This document shows, piece after piece, positions 1 to 11,342 of a stretch of DNA of 32,079 nt (position 1 is its first letter; each line of letters starts with the position of its first letter). The notes under the pieces are model-generated. The model made no database searches, was not told the origin of the DNA, and worked only from the letters and a program-made list of their open reading frames with translations. This stretch comes from Polytrichum commune. Lineage: Eukaryota; Streptophyta; Polytrichopsida; Polytrichales; Polytrichaceae. The stretch covers positions 1 through 32,079 of the forward strand of contig CATNTY010000036.1 of assembly GCA_950295325.1 (NCBI GenBank), read 5' to 3'. Made by a program: the position numbers and the translations under genes.

Positions 1-77
1 CTCTTCGACACTTATAGTTTGTTCCTGAGAAATGCTCTACTGATTTGTCTCTCATATGTGATCATTCACTTCTGCAG

Positions 78-268
78 CTCTCTCAACAGTTCCTCGACGA
101 AGACCACTCATTAGTACTGACTCAATTGTGCTAGTGGACTCGAGCCATTTGGAGTTGGAAGTCTCTACTTTCAGTGTGTTTGATCCAGTGCATGATCATC
201 ATGAAAAACTCAGTGAAGGATATGGGAATGATAGCATTCAACGATACTGCTGCACAATTTTGTTTTAA
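78..268 (+). CDS. possible terminal exon of an unidentified gene (left edge)
   Basis: An open frame of about 63 codons follows a pyrimidine-rich TTCACTTCTGCAG acceptor-like site (AG at 76-77) and ends at TAA 266-268. The product is mixed in composition and protein-like, rich in Ser, His and Asp, and ends with a Cys pair (residues YCCTILF). No family is recognised and there is no in-frame ATG, so if real it is the last coding exon of a plus-strand gene starting left of the window. The frame before the AG contains stops, which fits an intron. It could equally be a chance open stretch, because the region has no other support. Confidence 0.25.
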
Positions 269-1418
269 CGAGGACTAGCAAAACACTCACGACACTGCAC
301 AAGACTAAGAAAACTCGCATATCTGCTGCGTCAATCAAAGAAGAAAATTCAACTACAAAGTTAGATAATTGCTGGGAGTAGTCTCACCAGCTTTGAGCTA
401 TCAAGAAACTACAACAGAGCTGATACTAGAGCTAGACTAGAAATCGCTCTGAACCATATTGGAAGTGACGAGCTTACAAGTAAACATTGAGAATGAGATT
501 CAGAAGGGATTGAGATCCTGGTTAAATAGATCAGGAAGCACATTGGTGTTGTTAATGTAATGGCATTGTAAAGAGGATAAATCACAAAACTAATCTACTT
601 GGTAGACTGGAAGAAATGTGGGAGACTGTGTGGGTCAGAAGACTTTGACTCGAGTGAGCTGGACCATGGACAGTCCGCGTAGGTGTAGTGAAATGTAAAT
701 TGGATGACGTGGCGCAGGTGTAGCCATGTGAGCAGACAAAGAAGAGTGTGACATCCAACAATAATTTGTCTACTCACGTTTATGAAAACCCTAACACGAG
801 ATGCAGTTGCATACACTCATTCTTAAATCAATCCAGTTCCATAAGCAGGCATAACATGAGTGATTTGCTGCACATGCTTTCTTGGATCCATCTGTACACA
901 AGATACATTCACTGATGCTATGAAAAGGAGAACATAGCATGAAATTCTTAATCTCAAGCTGGTAATAAGTTCATCAAACTTTCCAGTCAATGATTCAATG
1001 GCTTTCTTATACAAAGAGGGAGCTTTGAAATAGGCTAATATGGATCTACACACTTATGTCACCTAATGCAACTCCGTCGCCATCTAGCTAACTTGTGTTC
1101 AAAATCTGAGGAAGTATAATGTTTTCACATCAGAAAGCACAAAAGATGCAGAGCCGGTCAACAAACTGGAAGAGGCTTTTAAGAGTATGCACGTGCTTCA
1201 GCTGTAATATGAAAAAGCAAAGCAGAGAAATTCTAACGTATACAATATGTCACATCCATTGCTACATGCAAAGGAAGCAATGTAGCATCTTCATAAAGTC
1301 AAGCTTATTGAATCCATCAAGATTTTCAAATAGGGGTCAGTATACTCATAGCTTTTAACACACAATGATTTTTTTTTGGAATAGGTTAATGAGTTTGAGG
1401 AATATGATCTTCTCACCA
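269..1418. other. no confident gene; weak protein-like fragments
   Basis: All six frames are broken by frequent stops. Short protein-like stretches occur on the minus strand near 823-1053 and on the plus strand around 1130-1330 in a frame with two internal stops. They do not join into one frame and match no family I know. The stretch may hold an old pseudogene or the 3' flank of the gene suggested at the left edge. Confidence 0.4.
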
Positions 1419-1634
1419 CACCGTTTATGGTATTTAGTGTCACTTACTATTTGAAGTTACATTCTGCTATAACTTTTTACTACGGATCGCATTTTTTACC
1501 AACAAAAATGAAATTGGTTGTTTGACACTATATAACATGAACATCTTTACTTGAATTTTTTTTTCTTTAACAATAAAATGTTATAGCAATGCGTAACTCC
1601 GAATAGTAAGTGACACTAAATACCATAAATGGTG
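1419..1634. repeat. 216-bp foldback (MITE-like or hairpin precursor)
   Basis: Two 54-nt arms, 1419-1472 and 1581-1634, are inverted copies of each other with only a few mismatches, around a 108-bp AT-rich loop. The outer ends are CACCGTTTATGGTATTTAGT and, on the opposite arm, CACCATTTATGGTATTTAGT. Long near-perfect arms with an AT-rich centre are typical of MITEs or foldback elements. The size and arm length would also allow a long RNA hairpin that feeds small-RNA production. No clear target-site duplication is visible at the ends, so the transposon class stays open. Confidence 0.8.
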
Positions 1635-3189
1635 TAATGCAACTCCTTGGCTGATTTTCAATGTGCAAAGTTACAGTGACGACTCTTATACGAAGTTATC
1701 TGTTGCATGATCTAGCCTTCAAAGGTTGGTAAAAAAAACAGATGAGCTCCCATGTATGCAAATCTTAATTTACCAGATGCATCGACTAAGTATTGTTCTA
1801 TCATAGAAACAAGGGACAAGGTAAGCCTATCTCACCTCAATGTAGTTGTTGCCCTATAGATGGTAAGTCACTCAGGTCCACCTTTTTTGTTCTGCACTCC
1901 AAATTGAGGGTGCCATCTACATAGCCAATTGTTGCATGTGGTTGGAAACAATGTGTGGAGAGATGGGGAGAGAGGGAGGGAGGGAGAAAGAGATTCTGTT
2001 GGGCTAGTGTGAATGAGGGACGTTTCACCTTCATCATAGCCACGAGCTCAAATGTGAACCCGTAGTGGGTAGAGTGAGCAAGGCTACGGGAATAGTGTTA
2101 CTGCTTGTTGTCGGAAGTGGTCTCTATTAGTAACCACTGACAGGGGGCATTGTAGGTCCATTAGAAGGAAGATGGGTTATTGTTGAGTAATGTTGTGCAT
2201 CTTAAGTATGGATGCTATGAGGGCATAACTTGGGGGTCACTCCCTTGTATTTAGTGGGAACATTTGTGAACACAAGGTTTTTTTAGGGGGTATTATATTG
2301 GAGAAGGTAAATATTGTGGACTCTATAATTATGTAATTTTTTTAACATTCATTATTTTTTAGGATCCTATGAGTAGGTTAACTTGCTATTTAATTTTCTT
2401 TCACATGGGCATATAGTAAATATTATCATCTAAAGTCTAATACTTACACATGCAAAATCATAATTCACACATCAACACAACATGCACACAATTTAGCTTC
2501 CTAAGTATGCACTTCATTCATTCAAAACATATGCACATGAAAATGACGATAAAACACTTTGGTTTAAAAACACATGCAAATGTGTCCAACAAACATCAAT
2601 CATAAAGTTTGTTTAGGGTTTACACATTAAGGTATCAAGCAATTTTTGTCATTGTTCAAGTTCAAGTGGTTAAAAGCATTCAACTCACAACATCTAGCTT
2701 TCTATGCTCAAGACAAAAAGTCCAAACCCAATGCTCCAAACTTTAAAATCTGCCAAAAATATGGCCACAACCTTTGCTTAAAACTCTACCCAAAACAATT
2801 CAATGAGCAACAGGAGGTTTTACTCTTGCATTTCCTCAAAATAATTTTGTACTTCACTTTCACATTATAGTAAGGATCACAAAGAGCATCCTACATAACC
2901 TTCAACTCAATGACACTCAATTGAGCTAATGGCTCTGACAACAACTGCAAATTTGAATTGTCTTCATAAGCGGTGGCTCTTCTTGAACCAACCCACATTT
3001 TGCACATGTTGTTTGCTCACATATTCATTTGCTATCACCCACAATGCCCCTAGAATGCTAGATCCCAAACAAGACCTAACCTCCTTTGATTTAGGATCCC
3101 CAACTAGAGCAAAGGATTTTTTCTCATTGGCACTAGTTTCAATCACTACACATAGTATATAAATGCCTTTGGCCACTAATGCTTGATGA
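1635..3189. other. gene-poor stretch
   Basis: AT-rich, with no ORF above about 77 codons and none resembling a known protein. It contains a purine-rich (GGGA) tract near 1955-1994, and its right end is the target site of the family-S solo LTR. I see no RNA gene or other structured element. Confidence 0.5.
1965..1984 (+). other. potential G-quadruplex motif
   Basis: Four guanine runs occur in 20 bases (GGGG, GGG, GGG, GGG) with loops of 5, 1 and 1 bases, inside a 40-base purine tract. This satisfies the usual G3+N1-7 quadruplex pattern. No gene is assigned next to it, so a role cannot be inferred. Confidence 0.4.
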
Positions 3190-3194
3190 TTAGA

Positions 3195-4129
3195 TGTCGC
3201 AACCCTTGCTAGTTTTCCTTAACTTAGCTTGACCGCCTTCCAACCTAGCAAGTGCCACGAGCGCTAACCTGCACATCCCACGCATATGCATGGTTAGCTC
3301 CCAAAACCGCGGACCTTCAAGCTCATAGCTTGGTCACCAAACCCTCCTACACATGCATTCGGGACTCTACCCTTAGTAGGTAGCCAATGGCTAAGGTGGA
3401 CTTCCATCCATGGAAGTCCACTTTTGAGTTGATCATTGTGTTGCCAAAACAACACTACAACTACCTGGAGCACATTGCCAGGTATGCTCCAGGGGGGTCG
3501 CTCGGCTAAGCCGCCTCACCCATATAAGCCTCTAGGACTTTGGGCGGGGCCCCTACCCCACCGTCAAGTATCCTTTTGTCTCTCTACAAGGGTTGGGGCC
3601 AAGTGGACAATTTCCCTTAACCCTTGGGGCTAGAACCCACAGCAGCTTTAGACCACCATAACTTCTACATATGATGTCTGATGCTATCAAGAAACCACTT
3701 TATCGTCATCTACTCTTTGTGTAGATGCCGATGAACCCCTCAATTGCCCCATTCAGGCAAGTATTGAGGAAGTTATGGCTCTTCAAACCTTGGCAGTCCC
3801 GGGCGCCACTCCCAGGTCACTGCTGTCCCAGGATGCTGTCCCGGGACAATGCCTCACTCAAATTGCCATATCTCCTAGCTCGCACCTCCGATTGAGGTGT
3901 TCCTTAGCATTCTAGAATTCTGCCGCCATAAGCTATTCATAACTCATGGCCTTACCCTCATGACTCTTAGTCTCCGTGGATGAGAGGCGTTCTCAACGCC
4001 CGGGGCCCTCATCCACACTAAGAGTACTTGGGCCCTCTCACCAATGGCGCCACAAGTCCCGGGTGTCACTCCGGGGTCCCCCTTGTGCCCATGGTGTTGC
4101 GGGCACTCCTCATGGAGAGGTGCGCGACA
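3195..4129 (+). mobile_element. solo LTR, family S copy 1 (TSD TTAGA)
   Basis: A 935-bp unit begins TGTCGC and ends GCGACA, a perfect 6-bp terminal inverted repeat with the TG...CA ends of LTRs. It is flanked by an exact 5-bp duplication, TTAGA at 3190-3194 and 4130-4134. No primer-binding site, polypurine tract or pol coding lies on either side, so this is a solo LTR left by recombination between two LTRs. It aligns along its length with the copy at 25090-26065 (shared blocks include the TATAAG segment, the GTCCCGGGACAGCGCC-like segment and the last 100 bp). Strand is taken from the TATA-like box and is not proven. Confidence 0.92.
3523..3528 (+). promoter_or_regulatory. TATA-like box in family-S LTR
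   Basis: TATAAG within CCCATATAAGCC, roughly 330 bp into the LTR, is conserved at the matching place in the second copy (25455-25460). Conservation between the two copies and its position fit the U3 core promoter of an LTR. Confidence 0.4.
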
Positions 4130-4134
4130 TTAGA

Positions 4135-5684
4135 TGTAGTCAGGACAAAATCCTTCCTATTAAAGGCTTGTGATTAGGGATGGTCACTAACCTAGACTCC
4201 CTTTCATCGGCATTGATTTTGAATCTATATGTTAGATATAAGGTGATTTTTTTAAAATGTTTTTGGCAAAAAATTTGTAAATTTTGTTTTTGAAATGATC
4301 TGTAGTGGTGGATCCAATCTCTTTACAACACTCCACACAATTGACCTTTATTACACTCACAAAATTCTCATCCAAAGACCTCAAAATGCCATTGGTGATC
4401 ATCCAAGGTTATTAGTTTTAGATTTTTCCTCAGATTCTTTTTGGTCACCATGTATCTAGGCATAACCTCAACATTCACCAACGTGGATTTGAAGTCAGAT
4501 ATCACATGTGTTAGTACTTTCACACTAACTTTAGAACTAGCACGTGAAGGTAATGGTTGGTAAGAGTCATCAAAAGAAGTAAGATCTTGGATTCTAGCCT
4601 CCATTGCTATGCACTCTAGAGTTTGTTGGGAGTCAGAAGAGAAATCTAGGTCAACCACACGTATGTGTTTTCTGGATTCAAGGTTGGGATCATCTAGTGG
4701 TTGAACATATACATATGAAGAGAAAAAAACTTTATTGAGCCCCTCAAGCTTGCAATTAATTATGCATCTACTCTCAATATCAAAGAATTGAAAGGGCCAA
4801 TCTACAATATGAATACCTTCAAGTAGTGGTTTTTTGCATATGTGTCGCCTTCAGCACACTCAAAGGATGTAATAAGTTTCAAACTAGCATAGGCATCAGT
4901 AGGTGAGAACAATTTCTATTCAAAAACATTGCAAACTTAGTTTGTGACCAACAACCTCACTGGAACCGAGTACCTCAAATCGCAATTGGTATCTTACATA
5001 TGAAAACCTCTTGTTGATGTCGCCCCCTCCTATGCATCGACAACGCTCCCAAAGAAATTGTAAGAAATCACAACAAGAATTTAAAACCCTACCCATATAC
5101 CAAACGAGCAAAAAACCGAAAGTAAAAAATATGAAGTTTGGGATGGGCGCACATAAGGAGCGCAACTATGCACGCTCACACACTATCCAACCTTCAACAA
5201 TCAACCATCAACATATGCTAAGTTTGCAAGATGCTGAAAGTCTGCAAAAATCTATACCCTTAAAAGAGCTCCTGCAAATCCAAATTGGGAACTCACATTG
5301 TTAATTAATTTTTGGTTTCACGCCAAACATATTGCGCTAACCCGTCGTAGGCCCTTCATGCATCTAACCAGACCAAATACATCCAACTATCAAGACATCC
5401 ATGAGATGTTATCCAATGGTGCTTATCCATAATGTAGTGTCCTAATATATACTATCTTAATTCCCCACCATACCGAACCCTATGGTATCTTAGTTTTAAT
5501 ACTTTTGTAACATGATCAGTTTCCAAATACCCTAATTTATTTATACCATGGAGTTCAATATATAATTTGAGCTTTGTTACAAATATAGGTTTTAAAAATT
5601 GTAGCCCCCAACTTTAAAATGGACCCTATATTTTTTTTCACATAGTTTTCTAAAATATGGGGGTGACCCCCTTCCCTGCCCCCG
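4135..5684. other. no gene recognised
   Basis: The longest frames (4368-4658 minus, 5011-5304 plus) look random or only faintly protein-like and match nothing I know. The base composition is AT-rich with several homopolymer tracts. Nothing else is visible in the stretch. Confidence 0.45.
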
Positions 5685-7984
5685 GAGGGATGATATTCTA
5701 ACATCCAACATGAGTTGGGTTAGGTTTTGGATGTCATAGTATGCGGCATTGGTAGCTGCACCTTATCCATGGAATTTCATTCATTTAGATTTGAATGAAT
5801 GAATCTTAGAAGTTGGAGAGATGCTCCTAAGTGAGGAGCCTCCTCCTTGGCTTGGCATTCTTGCCAAGTCAAGCCTTGTGAGTGAGTGTGTGGAGAGAGT
5901 TTGTGTGAGGTGAAGATTGCATGTTTTTGTAATAAATCTTGAGTTTTTCTCCCCCTACTTACACTCTTGGATTCTCCCGTGGTGGAGTGAGAGATAATTT
6001 GACTCATTATGTGCATCTGAAGAGAGATTTAGAGCTCTCATAAGGGTTTGACTCTTATCCTTCTTACTTGGCAAAAATCTTTCATTTTTTTCTCCTTCTT
6101 TATTCTTGAGATATGACGCGCAAGGGAGGGAGTGAGGACAAGGAGTGACAAAGTTGCGGAATGTTGGAGCAAAAAATACCACGGATTTGCGGAGCAATAA
6201 GAAGAAGAATGCTTGCATATGAATGATATATCAAGGTGAATTTTGATGATGAATTATTAAATTGTTCGCGGAATTTCTTATCATTTGTTCGCATGCAAGC
6301 TTGATTTCACATTATTGAGCTTGTGAAAAACATTCTTGATTTCCATTCAAATACAAATTCATTAAGAAAATTTGAAAAAAAAATTAAAATTAGGGAGAAA
6401 ACGGAATAGTTGACTCTGGGAGCCGAAGCCCCTAGCCGACTCCTCTGGTGGGGATTTGGCGGCGGCTTGGCGGTACACCGTGGCATGCGGTGGGACTCCC
6501 CCCTGTCTCCCTCCTTCCCCCCCCCCCTTCATTTCCCTCCTCTCCTCCCCCTAGCCCTTAATTAACCACCCTAGCTACCCTAGGCCCCACCCCCTAGCTA
6601 CCCACTTCATTACCTACACTACCCCACACCCAGCTACCTACCTACCCAACTCCCCCCCCACCAGGCTGCAGCTGTGGCAACAATTGTGGGGTGGGGACCA
6701 TTTTTTTTGGGCAACCAAATAGTTGAGTTGGGAACAATTTTTTTAAAATAAAATACAATAGATTCATATATTGGAAGGAGGTATTCCAAAATCGTATTTG
6801 TTAGAGGTAGCATTTTTGAGCTAATGAAGGACATTTCTTTGTACAAGAATTTGCCAAGGATATTCTTATTAATTAAGCATGGAATTTGGGGGTTTGGGAC
6901 AATCTGATGCCGTCATCCACAAGTACCTTAGGGGCAATTAAGGTATTGGGTTTCAATAAACGTGAAGTATCGCAATGAGAGTTTGTGGAAGCATTCGGGA
7001 ACACATGGAGAGTTTGTAGGATTGCGGCGAATTTGCGGTTGGCTTATTCTTCAACCACATTGGATTGGGTAGAGGTACTTAGCATAAGATGATGTTTTTC
7101 TTTCTTTTGGTTTAAAAAAATATATGGAGGAGATATTTAAGCACCACATACTTAAATTTTTGGGGACAAGTTGTGGACGTTGGGATTCATTTAGGGATAT
7201 GTGTACGGGATTGCAAGGGGTTACCATAAAGAGTTGTTTGGTACATGGAATCACCATTCGATTTAATAATATAATTGTTAAGGTTGAATTGTCTTTTGCA
7301 ACATAGATTCCAAGGATTGTTGTTGGAGGGAGTTTTTATGTTGTAGTGGGAAGATGAAAGATGTGCTAATGTGTCAATTCTTTTCTATGGCAACAAGGGT
7401 ATCTCACGCTTAACCACCAGCCACATACGAGTACCGGTTGTGCGCGGTCAATTTGAATTTTGCTTAATTGTTGTTTGGGGAAGAAGATGCAGTGCTACAT
7501 TTGCATTGTTTTCCATATTTTGTTGTGATACCTTCCCCTGTGGCGGGTTGTGTTGTTGGATGTTGCCAGCATTGCTCCATTTGGTATTATTCTAGTTTGT
7601 GATAAGGTATCGTGGAAGCGAGGTCGAAGTAATCACCAACGAGACCCTTGTATGTACACCAAGTGGGCGGTCCTTGTATTCCCTAAGGATAAGATTGAAT
7701 TGATGACCAGAAGACCATAATGTTAGTGGTGTTTGCAGATGCATGTTGCTTTCCACATTTTGACATTTTACCTTGATACTATATTAGTTTAGGTTGGTGG
7801 CTTCAGTTATCAAATCCATTATGGATTTATTATTATAACTCGGAGCTAACATTATCATTTACTATCTCTAGGGGCATCGGAAGGTCAATCCTCCTCCCTC
7901 TCGGATGTGGAACCAGTAGTAGCATCTGACGGGAATTTTCAGCCTACTTCAACGTGGGAGACTACCTAACGCCCACCTCTTTAT
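5685..7984. other. unassigned, LTR-like noncoding DNA with C-rich tract
   Basis: The 5' part (about 5685-6010) has the texture of a plant LTR end: GAGAGAG-rich sequence, an AATAAA at about 5930, then pyrimidine-rich sequence and TTGGATTCTCCCGTGG. No matching second copy, primer site or pol frame can be found here, so this is only a suggestion. 6420-6660 is strongly C-rich. 6850-7984 has no usable frame. Short degraded remnants of retroelements are the most likely content. Confidence 0.3.
6497..6553 (+). repeat. polypyrimidine tract with C11 run
   Basis: A nearly uninterrupted C/T run includes eleven consecutive C (6517-6527). It is followed downstream by recurrences of the word CTAGCTACC up to about 6650. 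Such mirror-like homopyrimidine DNA can adopt triplex or i-motif forms. No gene start is evident beside it. Confidence 0.6.
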
Positions 7985-8242
7985 GAGGAGTGCCCGAAAC
8001 ACCATGGGCACAAGAGGGACCTCGGAGTGACATCCGAGACTTGTGGCGCTGCATAACTCATGGCCTTACCTTCATGCCTCCTAATCACCATAGGTGGAAG
8101 GCGTTCCCAATGCCCAGGCCCTCATCCACACTAGGATCACTTGGGCATTTTCACCAACGGCGCTACAAGTCTCAGGTGTCACTACGGGGTCCCCCTTGTG
8201 CCCATGGTATTTCGGGCATTCCTCATGGAGAGATGCGCGACA
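7985..8242 (+). mobile_element. rearranged partial copy of family-S LTR with inverted stub
   Basis: 8055-8242 matches the last part of the family-S LTR in direct orientation and ends with the same GCGACA terminus (8237-8242). Immediately before it, 7985-8048 is the reverse complement of the segment found at 8159-8226. The locus therefore forms a hairpin with arms of about 65 bp and a loop of about 110 bp. The 5' two thirds of the LTR are missing and no 5-bp duplication is seen. A double-strand-break repair or template-switch rearrangement of an LTR is a reasonable reading. Confidence 0.75.
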
Positions 8243-9021
8243 CTCATCCCCACAAAACGGAGTCGATGCCGTCACTGATTATACTCGTAGTCAGCACACA
8301 AATTCTCAAGTTGCCATCCTCTATGGTGCGGCATTGTGTTCACCTTAAGGCGCGACCCCCATAATGCATCTTCAAATTTGGCATAGTCCCAAAGGTGTTG
8401 TTTCTAGGTGGTCCGTTAGCTACCTTGGATCTCTCTTTCAAGGACCTAACCTACACTAGACCCACCTACTTTGAAACTCACTTGGGTTGCCCCTCCTTTT
8501 GGGGCCTCCCTCGTTAGACTCCACTAGCTTAACATGACACATCTAAGCAAGACCTCAATGCTTCCATAAGTTGTTTCGGTTGAAACTCCAACATGGTTTT
8601 CCATTGTTAAGCCACGCCTTGATCGCACAAGGATGATGCCAAGTATCGCCCAACTCGGTTCCCACTTTGTTCTTTTGAGATATGGGTTCATGACTCCCAT
8701 GCACCAACTCTCGTTAGCTCGCGGGTAGCACTTTTATGAATACACGCCATCACCTTGCCCCACCCGAACAAGCACATGGCTAAGAGGTTTTTTAATTTTA
8801 TCCAAGGCCCCTCCAAGCCATGGCCCCCAATTACTCGGCTTATCCAACCTAGTTTGGCATATCTATTCCCCCTCTTCCACTAACCAAACACAAGTACAAG
8901 ACTAGGACCTCATCTCATATTTTTCTCTTTGCACCACTGAAGTTGGACTTTATTGCCTCAAGCCAAAGAATAAATACATGTTGTGAAACGATTTGCCTCC
9001 AAGCCAAGTGTGCTACTAGCA
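8243..9021 (-). mobile_element. probable 3' LTR remnant of the chromovirus
   Basis: On the minus strand this follows directly after the chromodomain stop and a purine tract, the place where a 3' LTR must start. The first bases are TGCTAGTAG, which gives the expected TG. There is no second LTR in the window to compare with, because the 5' side of this element was cut off at 22750. The far end is therefore unknown and may lie beyond the family-S fragment at 7985-8242. No coding frame exists in the stretch. Confidence 0.4.
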
Positions 9022-9033
9022 TCTCTCCCCACT
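9022..9033 (-). other. polypurine tract of the chromovirus
   Basis: The minus strand reads AGTGGGGAGAGA about 20 bases after the last pol stop and just before a TG dinucleotide. That is the standard position and composition of the primer for plus-strand DNA synthesis in LTR retrotransposons. Confidence 0.6.
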
Positions 9034-9053
9034 AAAGGAGATTGATGTCCTCA

Positions 9054-10296
9054 TCAATGCCTACACTTCATTTTATTGGAGTTTTTAGCCTTAGTTTCCT
9101 CAAAGTGCTTCACCAATTCCTTAGCGTTCACCATGTCTCTTGCCGCTACCCAAGTGGTTTCCTTCTCATGAAATCCTGACCATTTCACCAAGTACTCCTT
9201 TGTTTGCTTCATTTGGGCTTCCTACTTGAAGAAGCTCTCTACCTCATGTTCCAAATGATCACCTACAAAGTCAAGAGGTGGCCTAATCACTTGCTTGCGA
9301 TTGGGCCACAAGGTGTTTTCCTTAAATGACTTTAGTAATGAAACATGAAATATTGGATGCACTTTGATCTCGGGCGGTAACTCCAACTTATACATGTCCT
9401 TGAACACTTGTTCCACAATGGGAAATGGAGTTCCAATTTTGGACATGAACTTTGGAGTGAGGCCTTCAAGCAAGGTGAATTTATTCACATTCAACAACAT
9501 TTTTTTGGCCCACCTCATATTCCATTTCGCGTCTTTTGGCATTGATTTGCTCTTCGTAGCACTTTTGGGCTTTCTCCATCAACAACTTGGTTATCTCCAA
9601 GACTTGTTCACGTTTCTTCGCCAAGTCCTCACCATCCCCGTTGAACTCTAGTATTGAATGTGCCCCCTCGAGAGTTACGTTAGTAGGTTGGAGCTCATCC
9701 ACTCCATAAGCCACCACAAAAGACGAACCCTTGGTCATCGAGTGTGTGGCTACATTGTAACTAAACTTCGCTCGATCCACATAGGCCGCCCAATCTCCTT
9801 GGTCCGCCACCACCAAGTTTCTCAAGTATTGCTTCAAGACTTCATTCACACATTCCGTTTTCCCATCTGTTTGGGAATGCTAGGCCATGCTAAACCTTAG
9901 TTTCATTCCGACCTCCTTAGAAAAGTGCCTCCAAAATGCACTTGTGAATTTTGGATCGCGATCCGACACAACCATTCCTGGCAACTCGTGGTGCCTCAAC
10001 CATCTTTTGAAAAAAAACTCTGCGGTCTCCAACGTGGTTGCAGTTCCCATAATCGACACCATGTGTGCCAACTTGGCAAATTGCTCTCCCATCAACAAGA
10101 TGGCATCATACCCATATGATTTCGGCAAACTTGTGATCAAGTCCATGCACATACTATGCCATGGACCCGCCGGGATAAGCAATGGTTGCAAGAGGCCGCC
10201 TTGCTTTTGGTAAGAGGCTCGGTTCACTTGGCACTTCATCCAAGCCTTCACAAAATGGGCTATATCCTCCTTTATGCACCGCCAATGATACCTCCT
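9054..10296 (-). pseudogene. chromovirus (Ty3/gypsy) integrase core and chromodomain, broken
   Basis: Read from 10296 to 9054 this is the C-terminal part of a Ty3/gypsy pol. The second half of the H2C2 zinc finger comes first; the first Cys of its usual CxxC is Trp (WMKCQ). The integrase core follows, with catalytic Asp in MDLITSLP, Asp in SDRDPKF, and Glu in QTDGKTE. Then come the GPY/F-type region (KVHPIFHVSLLKSF) and a chromodomain (EYLVKWSGFHEKETTWVAA) ending at TGA 9054-9056. Breaks: an in-frame TAG just before the QTDGKTE motif (between 9850 and 9880), a 1-base frameshift in a T7/A7 run (9500-9506), and a TAG at 9222-9224 inside the chromodomain. The frame seems to extend to 10428, but the part beyond 10296 is antisense LTR sequence, not integrase. 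The protein cannot be made intact. Confidence 0.92.
10292..10296 (+). repeat. target-site duplication CTCCT, left copy
   Basis: CTCCT here is repeated at 20088-20092. Removing everything between 10297 and 20092 restores a continuous H2C2 zinc-finger reading frame of the chromovirus. That confirms the two sites as the duplicated target of a nested insertion. Confidence 0.85.
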
Positions 10297-11342
10297 TATG
10301 AGCCATAACCCCCCACCCTTAGGCGTCGTAATCCGGGTGGGAGCCCATGACTCACATTCACTTGATTTATTGTACCCCATCAAGTACAACTCATGGTCCA
10401 AAGCCCCAATGGCACGGGATTCAAACACACCCTTTCATTTGAGGAACCCAAGGTCACAAGTATTCAAAGAAAAGAAATAGAACGCCCAACATTCACAAAT
10501 TATTGTTTTCCGCATAAGTGTTGTCAAACACTATTTTTAAATTGACATTAGCACACCACACTTTAACTTCCTACCCTACTAACATGAGTATGCCCGAATT
10601 GAAGGTACCAACTGCACCACCAATGGCAGCCCCACCTACCATATTACTAATCTTAACCACTAATCACACCCCCCTTAAAGCTAAATCCTAATTAGACTCT
10701 GTCCCCTCCCCTGGTTGCTCATGCCACGAACAGTCCTTTGCACTGATCCTTGGTTCCCCCTTACAGTTGAGCTCTTCACAACAGAGGGTTTCTCTGCTCC
10801 CCTTCTGGAATTTCCTCCTGCCCTAGGCCTTGAGGCCTACCGGCCTCCCAACCACCGACCTCACTGGAATTCCGCTTCGGTTGCACCTCCACCCTGCATT
10901 GGTGCCTTATCAATCAGTTTGATCCCTCCTCCAACTGCCATGCGATCACTGTAAACAATGTAGTTGCTCACCAATCGCTAGTGATTCCTCGGTTGTACAC
11001 GCGGCCCCCGAAGCTGCACACAACTATCCTTAAATTCCCCTGCACAGAGAAGGGATGCTTTATTCAACTCACTCAAACCAACCCGCACTGTGATTTTAAC
11101 CGAGCCCTCGATCTACCGTTCCCTAACCCGCAGCTGCAGCAACAATTGGAAACAACCAGCGGAAGCTGGCAATGTCGAGCGCCGCGTCCTTGCTGATATT
11201 TCTCTCATGACTCAGAGTCCAATTCGCCCTTGCTGATGTGCTGCGGCAGCTCCACAAGGTCCAACAGCACAGTGAAAAACAGGGGATCCTCCGAAAAATG
11301 AGAAAATCTTGCACCTCTCCTTCAGCTTCTTACAATGCTGGT
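10297..11342 (+). mobile_element. family-L LTR, 5' portion (copy A)
   Basis: It starts TATGAGCC (a change from the TGTCARCC start of the other copies), followed by CCCCCCACCCTTAGGCGTCG. That matches the beginnings of the L LTRs at 11343 and 17470 (shared core CCACCCTTGTGCGTCGTA). It is preceded by the CTCCT duplication. It stops at 11342, where another L LTR begins. The missing 3' part is probably the fragment at 19930-20087, which ends at the matching duplication. The LTR is C-rich on this strand and has no coding frame of interest. Confidence 0.75.

Noticed and set aside
7990-8364. 124-codon plus-strand frame
   Set aside because: It spans the rearranged family-S LTR and its inverted stub; similar frames appear in the other LTR copies by shared noncoding sequence.
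10297-10428. N-terminal 44 codons of the open minus-strand frame that continues into integrase
   Set aside because: They lie beyond the CTCCT duplication and are antisense family-L LTR sequence, also present in the LTRs at 11343 and 17470. They are not integrase.
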